A stretch of 64,000 nucleotides of DNA from Bryobacteraceae bacterium (GTDB lineage Bacteria > Acidobacteriota > Terriglobia > Bryobacterales > Bryobacteraceae). The notes under the pieces were generated by a model that had not been told where the DNA came from, did not search any database, and was given only the letters and a program-made list of their open reading frames with translations. This document shows, in pieces, positions 16,183-24,620 of the stretch. The number at the start of each line of letters is the position of its first letter. The first letter of the stretch is position 1. The position numbers and the translations under genes were made by a program. The DNA lies in assembly GCA_019748195.1 (NCBI GenBank), contig JAIEPW010000029.1, positions 1 through 64,000 of the forward strand. The letters are read 5' to 3'.

Positions 16183-18491
16183 CGGCGCCGCTGCCGGTGG
16201 ATGCGCTCCTCCCGGAAATCCTGTCCGCCCTGCGGCGCGGCAACTCGCTGGTGATCGAGGCGCCTCCCGGCGCGGGGAAGACCACGCGTGTTCCCCCCGC
16301 GCTACTCACCTTCGGCCCGGTGATCGTGCTCGAGCCCCGGCGGCTGGCCGCGCGCATGGCCGCCCGCCGGGTGGCCGCCGAACGGGGCGAGCAACCCGGC
16401 GAAACCGTGGGCTACCAGGTCCGCTTCGAGGAGGTCGCCGGACCCCGCACCCGCCTGCGCTTCCTCACCGAGGGCGTGCTCACGCGGCGGCTGCTGAGTG
16501 ACCAGGAGTTGCAGGGAATCGCCGTGGTCGTGCTCGATGAGTTCCATGAGCGCCACCTCGACACCGATGTCGCCCTCGCGCTGTTGCGCCGCCTCCAACA
16601 GACCGCGCGCCCGGACTTGAAGCTGGTGGTGATGTCGGCCACGCTCGAGGCGGGCCCCGTGGCTGCCTTTCTGAACGCCCCCGTGATTCGCAGCGAAGGA
16701 CGCCTCTTCGACTTGAGCATGGAATACACGCCGCACTCCGCCGCGCCTCTGGAGACACAGGTCGCGCAAGCCGTGCGGCGGCTCGGCAAGCTCGACGGCG
16801 ATGTCCTCGTGTTCCTTCCCGGCGCGGCGGAAATCCGCGCGTGCATGAGAACCGTGCAGGCCGGCGGCGCGATGCTCGTGCCCCTGCACGGCGATCTCTC
16901 GCCCGCCGAGCAGGACCAGGCCATCTCCGCCGCGGACCGGCCCAAGGTCATTCTGTCCACCAACATCGCCGAAAGCTCCGTGACCATCGAAGGCGTCACC
17001 TCCGTCATCGATTCGGGGCTGGCCCGCATGGTGAAAGATTCGCCCTGGACCGGCATCTCATCGTTGGAAGTCACTCGCATCAGCAAGGCCTCGGCAGCGC
17101 AGCGCGCGGGACGCGCCGGCCGCCTTCGCCCCGGACGCGTCATTCGGCTTTATTCCGCTGAAGACTTTCATCGCCGCCCCGCGCAGGACCCGCCCGAAAT
17201 CCTGCGGCGCGAGCTCTCACAAACCTTGCTCGACTTGTCCGTGATGGGTGTTCGCGAGCCCGAGTTTCTCGACAATCCGGACGCCGCGGCCTGGAACGCG
17301 GCCGGGCAGCTTCTTGGCCGGCTCGGCGCGCTCGATTCCTCCGGCGCGGTTACCGGCGTGGGCCGCCGCATGGCGCGACTCCCGCTCCATCCCCGCCTCG
17401 CCCGCATCGTCGTCGAAGCCGAGGCGCGGGGGGTGGCGCGCACCGGCGCGGCAATCGCCGCTGTCCTCTCCGCGGGCGAGCGGCTGCGCGACATTCCCAG
17501 GGAACACGCGCCCTCCGACCTCATGGTCCTAGCCGAGTCGGATTGGCAGCCCAATACCCGCCGCATCTACGACCAGCTCCTGCGTCTGATCTCCCCCCGG
17601 CAGACGGAGCGCCGGGACGAGCCGGTTCTGATCTCAATTCTCACCGGATTTCCCGACCGCGTCGCACGCCGCTCCCGCCAGAACGAGGTCCTCTTGTCCT
17701 CCGGCGGCTCGGCGCGGTTGGCGGCGGAGAGCGCGGTGGGCGCGCATGAGTTCCTGGTCGCCGTGGACGTCGAGGAGCGCCGCGATCGCGACCTCCCGCT
17801 GATCCGCGTCGCCAGCGCCGTCGAGCCCGGCTGGCTGCTCGACTTGTATCCCGAAAGAATCGAAGAGCGGGAGCGCGTGGAATGGAACCGCACCGCGGAG
17901 CGCGTGGAGGCTTCCAGCGCAATGCTCTACGACGGCCTGGCGATTGACGAGAGCCGCGGCCATCGCCCGGACCCGGCGCTGGCCGCGGAACTTCTGGCGA
18001 GAAAAGCGATGGAGGCCGGCATCGGGCGCTTCGTGGACTCCGCTGCGCTGGCCCAACTCCAGGCGCGCGCCGCCTTCGCCGGAATCGCGTTCCCGAACCT
18101 GGAAGCGCTGGTCCGTGAAGCCGCCGTCGCTTCGCTCGGCTTTCGCGATCTGGAGCAGGCCGGGTTGCTGGATCAGATCCGCGCCCGCCTTCCGAAGCTC
18201 GATGAGCTCGCGCCCGAACGCTACCGCCTGCCCGGCGGACGAAGCGCCAGGATACGATACGCCGAAGGGCAGACCCCGTGGATCGAATCGCGACTGCAGG
18301 ATTTCTTCGGCATGAAGGAAACGCCGAAAGTGAATGGAGTTCCGCTGGTGGTGCATCTGCTCGCGCCGAACCAGCGTCCCGTCCAGATGACCACGGACCT
18401 CGCCGGGTTCTGGCAACGGTTATACCCGCAAGTCCGCAAGGAACTGATGCGGCGCTATCCCCGGCACGCCTGGCCGGAGAAGCCGGCCTAG
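16179..18491 (+). CDS. hrpB: ATP-dependent helicase HrpB
   Basis: A 770-residue DEAH-type superfamily 2 helicase. The Walker A stretch is APPGAGKTTRVPPALL, motif II is DEFHERHLD (the DEFH variant typical of HrpB), motif III is SATLEAGPV, and motif VI is QRAGRAGRLRPG. The C-terminal HrpB-specific region ends in FWQRLYPQVRKELMRRYPRH, the usual family terminus. Its cellular role is not well defined. It is the last gene of the nagA-hrpB run and overlaps the convergent argD gene by 4 bases. Confidence 0.92.
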   Translation: MTAPLPVDALLPEILSALRRGNSLVIEAPPGAGKTTRVPPALLTFGPVIVLEPRRLAARMAARRVAAERGEQPGETVGYQVRFEEVAGPRTRLRFLTEGVLTRRLLSDQELQGIAVVVLDEFHERHLDTDVALALLRRLQQTARPDLKLVVMSATLEAGPVAAFLNAPVIRSEGRLFDLSMEYTPHSAAPLETQVAQAVRRLGKLDGDVLVFLPGAAEIRACMRTVQAGGAMLVPLHGDLSPAEQDQAISAADRPKVILSTNIAESSVTIEGVTSVIDSGLARMVKDSPWTGISSLEVTRISKASAAQRAGRAGRLRPGRVIRLYSAEDFHRRPAQDPPEILRRELSQTLLDLSVMGVREPEFLDNPDAAAWNAAGQLLGRLGALDSSGAVTGVGRRMARLPLHPRLARIVVEAEARGVARTGAAIAAVLSAGERLRDIPREHAPSDLMVLAESDWQPNTRRIYDQLLRLISPRQTERRDEPVLISILTGFPDRVARRSRQNEVLLSSGGSARLAAESAVGAHEFLVAVDVEERRDRDLPLIRVASAVEPGWLLDLYPERIEERERVEWNRTAERVEASSAMLYDGLAIDESRGHRPDPALAAELLARKAMEAGIGRFVDSAALAQLQARAAFAGIAFPNLEALVREAAVASLGFRDLEQAGLLDQIRARLPKLDELAPERYRLPGGRSARIRYAEGQTPWIESRLQDFFGMKETPKVNGVPLVVHLLAPNQRPVQMTTDLAGFWQRLYPQVRKELMRRYPRHAWPEKPA

Positions 18492-19711
18492 CCTTCGGCG
18501 CGTTTCGCTTCCTTGGCGAACACCCGATCCAGGCCCTCGATCGCGCGGTCGATGTCCTGCTCCGTGATGATGTAGGGAGGCAGCAGCCGCAGCACCGTGT
18601 TCTGCGTGCAGTTCACCAGCAGCCCCTCTTCCAGCGCATCCAGCACGATCTGCTTGCACGGCATCGTCATGTCGATGCCGATCATCAGCCCGTAGCCGCG
18701 GATCTCGCGGATGAAGCTGTAGCGCTTGGCGAGCTCAGTCAGGCGCGCCCGGAAATAGGCTCCGAGATCCGAAATCGTGGGCAGAATCTCATCCAGGATG
18801 TCCAGGAACTCCAGCGCGGTACGGCACGCCAGCGGCCCTCCGCCGAACGTCGATCCGTGCATCCCCGGCGCGATCGTCGACGCCGCGCGTTCGTTCGCGG
18901 CGATGGCGCCCAGCGGGATCCCCGCCGCCAGCGGCTTCGCCGTCACCATGATGTCCGGCAGCACCACCGGGTCCATTAACTGGTAGGCGAAGTACGTTCC
19001 CGTGCGGCCCAGCCCGCACTGGATCTCGTCAAAGCACAGCAGCGCGTCGTAGCGATCCGCCAGTTCCCGAGCCTTGCGCGCGAACTCGAACGGCACCGGG
19101 TTCACGCCGCCTTCGCCCTGCACCAGCTCGAAGATGATTCCGCACGTGTTTTCACTTACCGCCGCTTCCAGCGCCGCCAGATCTCCCGCCGGAACCCACT
19201 TCGCCCCCGGCATCACCGGCTCGAAATCCTTGCGGTACTTGGGCTGCCCCGTGATCGAGATGCTGCCGATCGTGCGCCCGTGGAACGAATGGTCCAGCGC
19301 GATTACCTCATGCTTGGCCGCGCTGATGCGATTCCCGTGGGAGTGCATCATCTTGATCGCCGCTTCCGTCACTTCCGTGCCGGAGTTGCCGAAGAACACC
19401 CGCTGCAGCCCGCTCATCTCGCACAGCCGCTTCGCCAGCGGGCCCTGATACTCGTGGTAGTACAGGTTCGACGTGTGCACCAGCATGCCCAGTTGGTCGC
19501 GCATGACTTTGACGATGCGCGGGTGCGCGTGACCCAGCGCGTTCACGCCGATTCCCGCGATCAGATCCAGATAGCGGCGGTTGTTCGTGTCATACACGTA
19601 GCATCCCTTGCCGCGATGCAGCGTCACCGGAAGCCGCGCGTAGTTCTGCAGCAGATAATCGCGTTCGAGATCAACGACACCGTGGGCCGGGGCAGCCGTG
19701 GGAGAAGTCAT
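18488..19711 (-). CDS. argD: acetylornithine aminotransferase (class III)
   Basis: This 407-residue PLP enzyme would convert N-acetylglutamate semialdehyde to N-acetylornithine. It has RRYLDLIAGIGVNALGH, a FGNSGTEVTEAAIKM segment, CFDEIQCGLGRTG and the Schiff-base lysine Lys259 in VTAKPLAAG. The class includes ornithine and 4-aminobutyrate aminotransferases, so substrate choice is inferred from argC, argB and the synthase 10 kb away. It is not in that operon. The genes for the acetyl-removal step (argJ or argE) and argF are not in the window. Confidence 0.75.
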   Translation of the reverse strand: MTSPTAAPAHGVVDLERDYLLQNYARLPVTLHRGKGCYVYDTNNRRYLDLIAGIGVNALGHAHPRIVKVMRDQLGMLVHTSNLYYHEYQGPLAKRLCEMSGLQRVFFGNSGTEVTEAAIKMMHSHGNRISAAKHEVIALDHSFHGRTIGSISITGQPKYRKDFEPVMPGAKWVPAGDLAALEAAVSENTCGIIFELVQGEGGVNPVPFEFARKARELADRYDALLCFDEIQCGLGRTGTYFAYQLMDPVVLPDIMVTAKPLAAGIPLGAIAANERAASTIAPGMHGSTFGGGPLACRTALEFLDILDEILPTISDLGAYFRARLTELAKRYSFIREIRGYGLMIGIDMTMPCKQIVLDALEEGLLVNCTQNTVLRLLPPYIITEQDIDRAIEGLDRVFAKEAKRAEG

Positions 19712-19733
19712 GCTTCATCATATAGCAGTTGTC

Positions 19734-21317
19734 TCAGGAGCCGGATTGCCGTTTGATGAATCTGCCCGGCGACGCGCCCGTCATCCGGCCGTCCTTCAAC
19801 ACCGGCGTGCCGTTGACGATAACGTGAACCATGCCTTCCGCCATGCGGTTCGGCTCGTCCCACGTCGACAGGTCGCGAATCGTCTTCTCATTGAAGACCG
19901 CGATGTCCGCCGCGAACCCCGCCGCGATCCGTCCCCGGTCCTTCAACCGCAGGTGATCCGCGGGCAGGGAAGTCATCTTGCGGACCGCTTCCTCCAGCTT
20001 CAGCACCTTCTGCTCTCGGACGTAATGCCCCAGCACGCGCGGGAACGTCCCCGCCGCGCGGGGATGCCCCTCCTTGCTCGCCGCGTCCACGTACCCGCCG
20101 TCGCTCGCGATCATGTTCCACGGCATCCGCAGCAGATCCCGAAGGTCCTTTTCCTTGATCGCGCCCAGCGTGATCCCAACCGCATGCTCGCTCGGCAGGT
20201 ACAGCTCCGCCACTAGGTCGAAGGGCTCCTGCTTCCGCTCCTTCGCCAGTTCCGAGAGGTACTTGCCCACCAGCGACGGATAGTCCTTGCTCGAAGTGAT
20301 CCGCATCGCCGAGTAGCCCGTCGCCTTCAGCCAGGCGAATCCGCCGTTCACCCCGTTCTCGCTCGTCTGCCGGATCTGCTTCCGCAACTCCGGGTCGCGC
20401 AGCGCTTTCTTCAAGTCGAAGCCCGGCTGCGACCGCAGCTCCGGCGCCACCACGAGAATCGCCTCCAGTGTCGCCGTCGCGGCCCCATCATACGGATACT
20501 GATCCGTCACTACCTCGCGCCCGGCCTTGCGAGCAGCCTCCACCATCGCGATCACGTCCCGGATCTTGCCCTCGTTCTCCAGCGCTACCGCCTTCTCATG
20601 CGCGATCTTTGCCGGAATCCCCGCGCGCTCGCCGATCTCCAGGCATTCGCGATCGCTTTCCAGAAACCGCTTCACCGGATCGCGCACGTGCGAATCGTAG
20701 GTTCCACCGAAGGGCTTCACGACCTGGGCCAGCTCCACCACCTCATCGGTATCGCTCCACATGCCGGGCTCATACATCAATCCCGTCGATAGTCCGACGC
20801 AGCCCAGCTCCATCCCCTCGCGCACCAGCGCCTTCATCCGGTCGAGCTCGGCCGCTGTCGCCCGGCGATGATCGCGCCCCACCACTTCGCGCCGGATAGC
20901 GTTGTGTCCGATATAGAAGGCGACATTCACTCCGATCCCGTTCTTCTCATAAGCGGCGAGTAATCGCCGGATTTGCGTCGGTGACGCCGACCCGTCCGGA
21001 CCGCCCACGATCGTGGTGACGCCCTGCCGCACATAACCCTCGTTCAGCTTGCGCTCCGGCGTGGCGATCGCTCCCTCCGAATGGTTGTGAACATCTACGA
21101 ACCCCGGCGAGACAATCAGACCCTTGGCGTCCAGCGTCTCCCGCGCCGTCAGCTTCGACCCGTCGCCTACGAACGCGATCTTCCCGTCGCGAATCGCCAC
21201 ATCCGCCCGCCGCCGGCTCGCGCCGGTGCCGTCGATCAGGATTCCGTTGCGAATCATCAGGTCGTAAGGTTGCTGCGCCATCGCAGCGCAGGCCAGCAGG
21301 AAGAAGGCGGTACGCAT
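19734..21317 (-). CDS. N-acyl-D-amino-acid deacylase (D-aminoacylase family)
   Basis: This 527-residue amidohydrolase has a signal peptide (1-14). The family opening is YDLMIRNGILIDGTGASRRRADV, and the metal-binding loop is GFVDVHNHSEGA. Further landmarks are GCVGLSTGLMYEPGMW and a late SDGGYVD that supplies the catalytic aspartate. Relatives hydrolyse N-acyl-D-amino acids or act as dihydroorotase-like enzymes. It is probably exported. A minus-strand TACGAT hexamer lies 7 nt before the ATG with TTCTTC 17 bp further away, so this may be another leaderless start. Confidence 0.8.
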   Translation of the reverse strand: MRTAFFLLACAAMAQQPYDLMIRNGILIDGTGASRRRADVAIRDGKIAFVGDGSKLTARETLDAKGLIVSPGFVDVHNHSEGAIATPERKLNEGYVRQGVTTIVGGPDGSASPTQIRRLLAAYEKNGIGVNVAFYIGHNAIRREVVGRDHRRATAAELDRMKALVREGMELGCVGLSTGLMYEPGMWSDTDEVVELAQVVKPFGGTYDSHVRDPVKRFLESDRECLEIGERAGIPAKIAHEKAVALENEGKIRDVIAMVEAARKAGREVVTDQYPYDGAATATLEAILVVAPELRSQPGFDLKKALRDPELRKQIRQTSENGVNGGFAWLKATGYSAMRITSSKDYPSLVGKYLSELAKERKQEPFDLVAELYLPSEHAVGITLGAIKEKDLRDLLRMPWNMIASDGGYVDAASKEGHPRAAGTFPRVLGHYVREQKVLKLEEAVRKMTSLPADHLRLKDRGRIAAGFAADIAVFNEKTIRDLSTWDEPNRMAEGMVHVIVNGTPVLKDGRMTGASPGRFIKRQSGS

Positions 21318-21399
21318 TTGTGGGATCGTATCACGGCTGCTTGCCAGGAAGAACTGAACGAGAGCTTCATGCGCGTGATACTTTGGTCAAACTGTAAAC

Positions 21400-21540
21400 A
21401 TGGACGCGCTGCCTCTGGCGCAGGCCCAAACAGAGGAGGAGGTCACCCCGGAAACCGCGGATCGCGCACGCGCTTCGCTGGCCAGGGGAGGAAAAGCCTG
21501 TCGCGAGGAAATCCTGCGCGAGTTCGGCCGGACCAGGTGA
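21400..21540 (+). CDS. possible 46-aa small protein
   Basis: This open frame starts at an ATG and encodes a charged, mostly helical peptide of 46 residues. Its C-terminal half (ADRARASLARGGKACREEIL) recalls short antitoxin or addiction-module tails, but the similarity is weak. No Shine-Dalgarno sequence is visible. The rest of the gene-poor stretch 21318-21764 shows no other convincing coding signal; minus-strand frames there are Arg/Ser-biased and look like shadows. Treat this as a candidate only. Confidence 0.3.
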   Translation: MDALPLAQAQTEEEVTPETADRARASLARGGKACREEILREFGRTR

Positions 21541-21764
21541 GTCCTCCGGAACGGGCAAGGACGCCGTACCGGAACGGCTCGGCGTCATAGTAATCGCCGG
21601 AAGCACGAAACGATCTCCGAGGTCTGTATCGAGGGCGCGGACATCCGCCGCGTCTCTGGATTTCGTCCCGTCCCCCCGCATTCCCATTGTCGAAACTGCG
21701 CCGGCGGCCCCCTCGGCTCCCGGTGCGACGCTAATTTCTGGAATCGCCGCCGCGTCGACACTGG

Positions 21765-21983
21765 GTGGCCCTTTCCGACGACAGCTCCGATGACTCCTCG
21801 TATTCAGCCGGCGACTCGCAATACGAGGATGACCCGGACACCGATGACGAGCAGGCGGCGCTGTATCCTCCCGGCCAGCATGGCGGGCAGCTATTGAAGG
21901 AACTGGCCCAGGCAGTGCTCGCCGAGGCGAACCAGATCAGCGATCACGTACCCATGATCCTGGACGTGGAACTGCTGCCCTGA
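21765..21983 (+). CDS. small acidic protein, unknown (possible fragment)
   Basis: A 72-residue frame starting with GTG. Residues 4-30 are a run of Asp, Ser and Glu (DDSSDDSSYSAGDSQYEDDP), followed by a helical segment and a hydrophobic end. An in-frame stop lies 33 bases upstream, so a longer protein is excluded unless frameshifted. It converges on the following minus-strand gene, with stops separated by 1 base. The biased composition argues for a disordered linker, and it could be the tail of a decayed larger gene. No function is proposed. Confidence 0.4.
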   Translation: MALSDDSSDDSSYSAGDSQYEDDPDTDDEQAALYPPGQHGGQLLKELAQAVLAEANQISDHVPMILDVELLP

Positions 21984-21984
21984 A

Positions 21985-22266
21985 TCAGCCCTGCACCGTC
22001 TCCCAGGCTTCCTGATCCAGATCCTCGAAGCTCACCTTGCAGGATCCGGGCGTGGAGATATGCTCGATTCTCGCCGTGCCGTTCTCGTCCAGAAAGCCCT
22101 TCACGACTTTGCCGTCCGGCAATTCCACCCGGTATTCCTCCCAGGGGAGGGGTTTACCGTCCTCGCCGATTAGCTGGATCTCGATCCAGTGGGGTTTCGG
22201 CTGGTCCGGTCGCGGGCATCGCAGGAATGCCGATCCCACATCACGGCTGCTGAACGCGTTAGGCAA
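21985..22266 (-). CDS. small beta-sandwich protein, contractile-injection-satellite type
   Basis: This 93-residue protein contains WIEIQLIGEDGKPLPWEEYR and, after a LPDGKVVKGFLDENGTARI stretch, ends with CKVSFEDLDQEAWE. The pattern is that of a small carboxypeptidase-regulatory-like beta domain found next to VgrG/PAAR or other contractile-injection effectors in several phyla, by my recollection of the family. The gene overlaps the upstream gene by 8 bases. No VgrG, sheath or baseplate gene is in the window, so this would be a remnant or an orphan module. Confidence 0.5.
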   Translation of the reverse strand: MPNAFSSRDVGSAFLRCPRPDQPKPHWIEIQLIGEDGKPLPWEEYRVELPDGKVVKGFLDENGTARIEHISTPGSCKVSFEDLDQEAWETVQG

Positions 22267-22606
22267 CGCTTTCCGCCTTTCGTTCGCGGCTCCAGGCGTG
22301 CAGCCGTTCCAGCTTCACCTCCGGCGGAACGCCGTGAGCCAACAGAACGTTCAGAGCCGGCTTAGGCAGGTCGGAAGGCGACGGCTTCCCCTGGATCTGG
22401 TAAAGGAGTTCGCAGTAGCGGGCGACGTCGCGCTCACTGGTGATGTCGAATCCGTTCGCCGAGTCGATCGCGCCGGGCACCTCCGCCTCCAGCCGCGCCC
22501 GCGAAACTCCGGCAGTTTCTTCCAGATGCCGGCAAAGCCTTCGTTCAAAATCTTCCCTCGCCGCGCGGGACAACGCTTCCACCTGCTCATTTTTGATCAG
22601 CAACAT
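22259..22606 (-). CDS. small helical protein, contractile-injection-satellite type
   Basis: This 115-residue all-helical protein opens with MLLIKNEQVEALSRAARED and has the recognisable block GFDITSERDVARYCELLYQ around residues 52-70. Proteins with a similar block (GITxERDVARF) occur beside VgrG-type effector genes and are thought to be adaptors or chaperones; this link is from memory, not search. It forms a two-gene unit with the beta-sandwich protein that follows. No membrane segment or signal peptide is seen. Confidence 0.5.
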   Translation of the reverse strand: MLLIKNEQVEALSRAAREDFERRLCRHLEETAGVSRARLEAEVPGAIDSANGFDITSERDVARYCELLYQIQGKPSPSDLPKPALNVLLAHGVPPEVKLERLHAWSRERKAESVA

Positions 22607-22714
22607 CTTTCGATCGCACGATCATAACAGCGAATGCGCGCCGAGGGACATCTTGGGGAGTTGGAAACGAAGCGGACGTCCGGTCGCTGACTGTAACTCA
22701 ATAGCAACAGGACT

Positions 22715-22843
22715 TCAGTGTGAGTGATTCGGTGGCGTGGGCGTGTCGGATCGACTCTCCGCCAGCGTGCTCGGGGCCGAGGCGATCGTCTGCAGAAACA
22801 GTGAGAAGATCAACAACATAGCGATGATTCCGGCGATCAGCAT
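22715..22843 (-). CDS. 42-aa single-pass membrane protein
   Basis: The minus strand has a good Shine-Dalgarno (AGGAG, 7 nt before ATG) and a 42-codon frame. It begins MLIAGIIAMLLIFSLFLQTI, a membrane helix of about 20 residues, and continues with a Pro/Ser/Thr-rich polar tail ending in NHSH. Strong ribosome binding plus a clean hydrophobic segment favour a real small protein. It lies divergent to the cytochrome cluster, with about 250 bases between the two starts. The rest of 22607-23098 is the promoter and leader of the cytochrome genes. Confidence 0.55.
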   Translation of the reverse strand: MLIAGIIAMLLIFSLFLQTIASAPSTLAESRSDTPTPPNHSH

Positions 22844-22953
22844 CGGTCAGCTCCTGGTGTCTCCATCAAACCGGGTGCACGTTTTATTCCAAATGGCCCG
22901 CGCTCCCTACACTTCTACACGCGCCAACCGGTCACAATCTGGCTCAAAAAGAC

Positions 22954-22983
22954 TTGTAACAGCTTGAAGAGTCATGGTAGGCT
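22954..22983 (+). promoter_or_regulatory. candidate promoter of the cytochrome cluster
   Basis: TTGTAA (22954-22959), an 18-bp spacer and TAGGCT (22978-22983) form a plausible sigma-70-type promoter. It would give a 5' leader of about 110 nt ahead of the first cytochrome gene. The match to consensus is moderate. Confidence 0.4.
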
Positions 22984-23027
22984 GACCCCAGAGCGTTTTT
23001 GGCGAGGCTAGCGCCGTAGTAAGTAAC

Positions 23028-23088
23028 GGACCGAGAAGGTCCTTATTTGATCCACGCGTTTTGCGAATCGGGATCCGTCCGGATTCGC
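23028..23088 (+). promoter_or_regulatory. two hairpins in the leader of the cytochrome cluster
   Basis: Hairpin 1 is GGACC-gagaa-GGTCC (23028-23042) followed by TTATTT, like a weak attenuator. Hairpin 2 pairs GCGAATC (23063-23069) with GATTCGC (23082-23088), and its 3' arm abuts the GAGGG ribosome-binding site of the gene at 23099, so it could limit translation. I looked for a c-di-GMP (GEMM) riboswitch core and did not find one. Confidence 0.4.
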
Positions 23089-23098
23089 GAGGGATGGA

Positions 23099-24511
23099 AT
23101 GGCGAAAGACTCTCGATCGACACTTGTCTCACTGGCTGTCAACCCTGTTACACTGCTCGGAGTCGTGCTCACGACGACCGGGGGAGTCCTGTGGCTGATC
23201 CTCACAGCTCTCGAGATTTTCGACACCGTTAACAATCCCTACGTGGGCATCCTGCTGTTCGGATTGCTCCCGGCGATCTTTTTCGCGGGTCTCGCCCTGA
23301 TCCCGATCGGCATCTGGTGGCGCCGCAGGCAGATGGCGGCCGCCGGACGCAGGGTTGAGCCGCTGGCCATCAACTGGCAGAACCCAGCGTGGCGGAAGCT
23401 GGTGATCGTCTTCACCGTGGCCACTGTGGCCAACCTGATCATCGGCTCCAGTTTTCTGCTGGCGGGCGTGCATTACATGGAGTCCAACAACTTTTGCGGT
23501 GCGGCATGCCATGTGATGTACCCGGAAAACGCTCAATACCGGATTTCCCCGCACTCCAACGTGGACTGCGTCGCGTGTCACGTGGATGAAGGGCTCGGCG
23601 GTTTCATTCAGGCCAAGACCAACGGGACGCTGCAGTTGATCCACACGGTATTCAACTCTTATCCGAAGCCCGTCCCTACTCCGGTTCACAATCTGCCCCC
23701 GGTGGAGCACATGTGCCTGAAGTGCCATTCGGTGAACCAGAACTACGGGTCACAGGTGATCGTGCGCAAGGGCTTCGCGGAAGATGACGGCGCCGCCACC
23801 GCCACCGTGCTCAACATGCACGTAGGAGGCGGCGCAAATAACAAGGGCGCGCATGGAGCGCACCTGAACGCAGTGACCATGGAGTATGCTTCCGACGAAA
23901 AGCGCGAGAAGATCGCCTGGGTCCGCATGCGCCGCGCCGACGGCTCGGTCCGCGAGTACGCCACTCCGGACTGGAACGCAGGCAAGCGTACCGGACTTGA
24001 GACGCGCACGATGAGCTGCGTTGACTGCCATAACCGCGCGGCGCACTCGTTTGAATCGCCGGAGCGCGCATTGAACCAGGCGATGGTCCTGGGCCGCATC
24101 GACCACACCCTGCCGGGTATCCGGAAGCGGGGGATCGAGCTCCTTAAGGCGACCTATGCCAGCCATGAGGTCGCCAGGCAGCAGATTTCCACCCACCTGG
24201 CCGACTACTACGTGAAGAACCACCCGGCGGTGGCCAAGGACCGCGCCAAGCAGATGGACCAGGCTGCCGCCGCCCTGTACGACATTTACTCTCGCAACGT
24301 CTGGCCGCAGTACAACCTGACCTGGGGTTCCCGTGTGAACCACCTGGGCCATAACGATTCGCCCGGCTGCTTCCGATGTCACGGTGGGGATCTGACCTCG
24401 GCGGACGGGCTGCAGATCACGCAGGATTGCTCCGTCTGCCACGAAGCCGTGTCGATGGATGAAAAGAATCCGGAGATTTTGAAGACGCTGGGGTTGGCCC
24501 AGCAGAAATGA
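23099..24511 (+). CDS. inner-membrane NapC/NirT-type multihaem cytochrome c, ImcH-like
   Basis: A 470-residue quinol-oxidising cytochrome candidate. Three membrane helices lie at about residues 17-41, 49-75 and 101-128. The remaining residues (about 134-470) face the periplasm and carry six haem sites: FCGAACHVM (spacing CX3CH, first haem), CVACH, CLKCH, CVDCH, CFRCH and CSVCH. The three-helix layout recalls Geobacter ImcH rather than CymA or NapC, which have one helix. In such proteins electrons pass from menaquinol to periplasmic cytochromes. A GAGGG sequence precedes the ATG. It heads the cluster containing the MtrC-, MtrA- and MtrB-like genes, so it is the likely electron entry point. Confidence 0.85.
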   Translation: MAKDSRSTLVSLAVNPVTLLGVVLTTTGGVLWLILTALEIFDTVNNPYVGILLFGLLPAIFFAGLALIPIGIWWRRRQMAAAGRRVEPLAINWQNPAWRKLVIVFTVATVANLIIGSSFLLAGVHYMESNNFCGAACHVMYPENAQYRISPHSNVDCVACHVDEGLGGFIQAKTNGTLQLIHTVFNSYPKPVPTPVHNLPPVEHMCLKCHSVNQNYGSQVIVRKGFAEDDGAATATVLNMHVGGGANNKGAHGAHLNAVTMEYASDEKREKIAWVRMRRADGSVREYATPDWNAGKRTGLETRTMSCVDCHNRAAHSFESPERALNQAMVLGRIDHTLPGIRKRGIELLKATYASHEVARQQISTHLADYYVKNHPAVAKDRAKQMDQAAAALYDIYSRNVWPQYNLTWGSRVNHLGHNDSPGCFRCHGGDLTSADGLQITQDCSVCHEAVSMDEKNPEILKTLGLAQQK

Positions 24512-24620
24512 GTTTATGATACGATTTTTGCTTTATCAAGAAGCCTGAGCTGCCCGGAAGATCCGCTGGGCCCGGATCGAACCGGCAGCATGGGTGTTTT
24601 TGGAGGGTTGGTTGCACACT

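Noticed and set aside
21367-21687. A minus-strand 106-codon frame in the gene-poor region
   Set aside because: Biased composition, no ribosome-binding site and no recognisable domain.
22954-23098. A GEMM-type cyclic-dinucleotide riboswitch before the cytochrome cluster
   Set aside because: The leader has hairpins and a stretch ATGGTAGG that superficially recalls the motif, but the conserved GCAAA and tetraloop-receptor elements are missing.
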